A stretch of 30,796 bases of DNA from positions 1 to 30,796 of the forward strand of contig JASMTN010000037.1 in the NCBI GenBank assembly GCA_041694255.1, given 5' to 3'. The notes beneath the pieces were generated by a model that saw only the letters and a list, made by a program, of their open reading frames with translations, did not search any database and had not been told where the DNA came from. The position numbers were made by a program, and so were the translations under genes. The DNA comes from S009-33 sp041694255 (GTDB lineage: Bacteria; Patescibacteriota; Gracilibacteria; Absconditabacterales; Absconditicoccaceae). This document shows positions 29,490 through 30,796 of this stretch, in pieces (the stretch's first letter is position 1; each line of letters opens with the position of its first letter).

Positions 29490-30796
29490 ATGATAAATAA
29501 GTTAATTATGAAAAATGTTCTATTGTATTATGAAAAAGAAATTTTAAAAAAAATTAATACATTAAATGATGAAGTAACTTGAAAAATTATTTGAAATTTT
29601 CAAGGTTTTTTGGGTAAAGATAATAGTAATAATCAAGAAAGTCAAGATAACTCTAATAATAAATTAGATCAAAATAATAGTAAGAATAAATGAATACAAA
29701 ATAATTTTTTTAATAATTGAGATCAAAATAATTTATGAAATCAAGGGGAGCAAGATAATTCTTATAATTTGTTAAATCAAAATAATACATATAATAATGG
29801 AAATCAAAATAATACATACAACTTATGAAAACAAGATAATTCTTGCAATTTATTAAATCAAAATAATATGTACAATAGTGGAAATCAAAATAATACTAAT
29901 AATTCCTGAGAACAGAGTAATTTTTTGAATCATTGAGAACAAAACAATAATGATAACTATGGTGAACAAAATAATTGTTGAAATATGTGAAATCAAAATA
30001 ATACTAATAATAATTCAATTCAATACAATACTTTAAATAACTGAATACAGGAAAATAGAAAAAATAATTGACATCAAAATAATGCTTTAAATAATTGAGA
30101 ACAGAATAATATATGAAACCAAGGAGAACAAAATAATAATTCAAATAATTGAGTACAAATTAATATATATAATAAATGAGAACAGAATAATAAGAAAAAT
30201 AATTGAATTCAATATAATGGTCATAACTCATGAGAACAAGATAATTCTTATAATATTTCAAAACAGATTAATATATATAATAATTGAGTACAAGATAATA
30301 AAAAAAATAATTGACATCAAAATAATAATTTGAATCAATGAGAACAAAATAATAGTTTAAATAATTGAAGTCAAGAAAACAATCTAAATGATTGAATACA
30401 AAATAATAGTGATAATCAATGAACTCAAGATAATAGTAAAAATAAATGAAAACAAAATAATAATGATAATTATTGAGAACAAAATAACAATGATAATAAT
30501 TGAATTCAATATAATAGTTGAAATACAAAAATTCAATATAATGTTTTTAATAAGGAAAAACAGATTAATACTAATAATAATTGAAAACAAAATAATTCAT
30601 TAAATCAATGAGAACAAGATAATTCTTTAAATATATGAGAGCAAGATAATTCAAATAATTCTTGAGAACAATATAATAGATATAATAAATGAAAACAAAA
30701 CAATAGTTTAAATCATGGTAAACAAGATACAAGTTACAATAATTGATTAGTACAAAGTTTGGAAAATAAAGGTAAGATAATAACAATGTTTTGAAG
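29490..30796 (+). CDS. Asn/Gln/Gly-rich nonapeptide-repeat protein, 3' end outside window
   Basis: 435 aa in the window, no stop reached. The start is the ATG at 29490 or the in-frame one at 29508. The first ~48 residues are ordinary (NVLLYYEKEILKKINTLND) with no obvious signal peptide. Residues ~50-418 are 41 phased nine-residue units of consensus G-x-Q-x-N-x-x-N-x (GEQNNSLNN, GIQNNSDNQ and similar), then GLVQSLENKGKIITMF leads out of the array. There are about 35 TGA-Gly codons against about 10 GGN. The variable positions differ freely while G, Q and N stay fixed, so selection acts on the protein. The pattern suggests a parallel beta-solenoid with Gln/Asn ladders, perhaps amyloid-like or an adhesin. 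It lacks the GGxGxD of RTX nonapeptides. No named family recognised. Confidence 0.85.
29637..30743 (+). repeat. 27-bp in-frame tandem array, 41 degenerate units
   Basis: The units start at 29637 and stay exactly in 27-bp register to 30743 (41 x 27 = 1107 bases). Typical form: TGA gaa CAA aat AAT nnn nnn AAT nnn. The first two units lack the leading Gly (ESQDNSNNK, LDQNNSKNK), and one near 30510-30560 is irregular but stays in register. No two adjacent units are identical over the whole length, unlike the array at 1-183, so this array is older or under selection for diversity. Confidence 0.9.

Noticed and set aside
29637..30743. CRISPR array
   Set aside because: The repeats are contiguous 27-bp coding units without unique spacers, keep a reading frame and vary at codon positions.
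30268..30786. Several Tyr/Phe- or Ile-rich frames on both strands in the repeat array
   Set aside because: They are alternative readings of the 27-bp repeat. Only the frame with G-x-Q-x-N gives fixed positions and joins to a promoter and start codon.
1..30796. TGA read as Trp (code 4) or selenocysteine
   Set aside because: The residues at TGA fall in invariant Gly positions of many families, Trp positions use TGG, and no selenocysteine signals would explain hundreds of sites.

Overview
The window is strongly AT-rich and only makes sense when TGA is read as glycine (genetic code 25). Under the standard code almost every gene is broken. With TGA as Gly, textbook motifs appear at once: the GPSGVGKT P-loop of guanylate kinase, GHVDHGKT of IF-2 and the RHG of a histidine phosphatase. 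TGG stays Trp and TAA/TAG are the stops. This points to Absconditabacteria (SR1) or Gracilibacteria (BD1-5), small episymbiotic or predatory bacteria. I favour Absconditabacteria, but there is no rRNA or tRNA here to confirm it.

Layout. At 1-2950 there is a secreted Glu-rich repeat protein (minus, partial), an Aer-like PAS histidine kinase carrying a one-base frameshift at its H-box, a CheY-like response regulator and a short family-2 glycosyltransferase. At 3076-6937 are guanylate kinase, RlmN, a membrane-anchored methyltransferase, a YaaA-family protein, a small membrane protein interrupted by an in-frame TAA, and another small membrane protein. At 6998-12932 are IF-2, a small unknown, SecG, an isolated F1 gamma subunit, a membrane protein and an FtsW/RodA/SpoVE protein. 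At 13004-15355 is an unusual fusion of a glutamate-ligase-like ATP-grasp with a DUF1704/MATCAP-like metallopeptidase. The minus-strand cluster 15347-19056 holds a gamma-glutamylcyclotransferase-like protein, a TagO/WecA-like sugar-phosphate transferase and a large single-pass membrane protein. At 19214-23217 are a small unknown, DNA photolyase, peroxiredoxin, two membrane proteins and a Nudix hydrolase.

The most interesting part is 23228-27888. A T-box riboswitch leader with a terminator precedes a YjjX/DUF84 non-canonical NTP phosphatase gene and then ileS. The IleRS is 1259 aa and carries a complete-looking histidine-phosphatase (phosphoglycerate-mutase-like) domain inserted in its catalytic core. 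Another Nudix hydrolase and an RluA-type pseudouridine synthase follow.

The window ends in a gene with a consensus promoter that encodes a protein made of 41 perfectly phased nine-residue G-x-Q-x-N-x-x-N-x units. Most of its glycines are TGA codons, so it is invisible to standard-code gene finding. It may be a beta-solenoid or amyloid-like surface protein.

Genes are tightly packed: several convergent pairs overlap or nearly touch at their stop codons. Start codons mostly lack a visible Shine-Dalgarno sequence. No tRNA, rRNA, CRISPR array, transposase or phage gene was seen.
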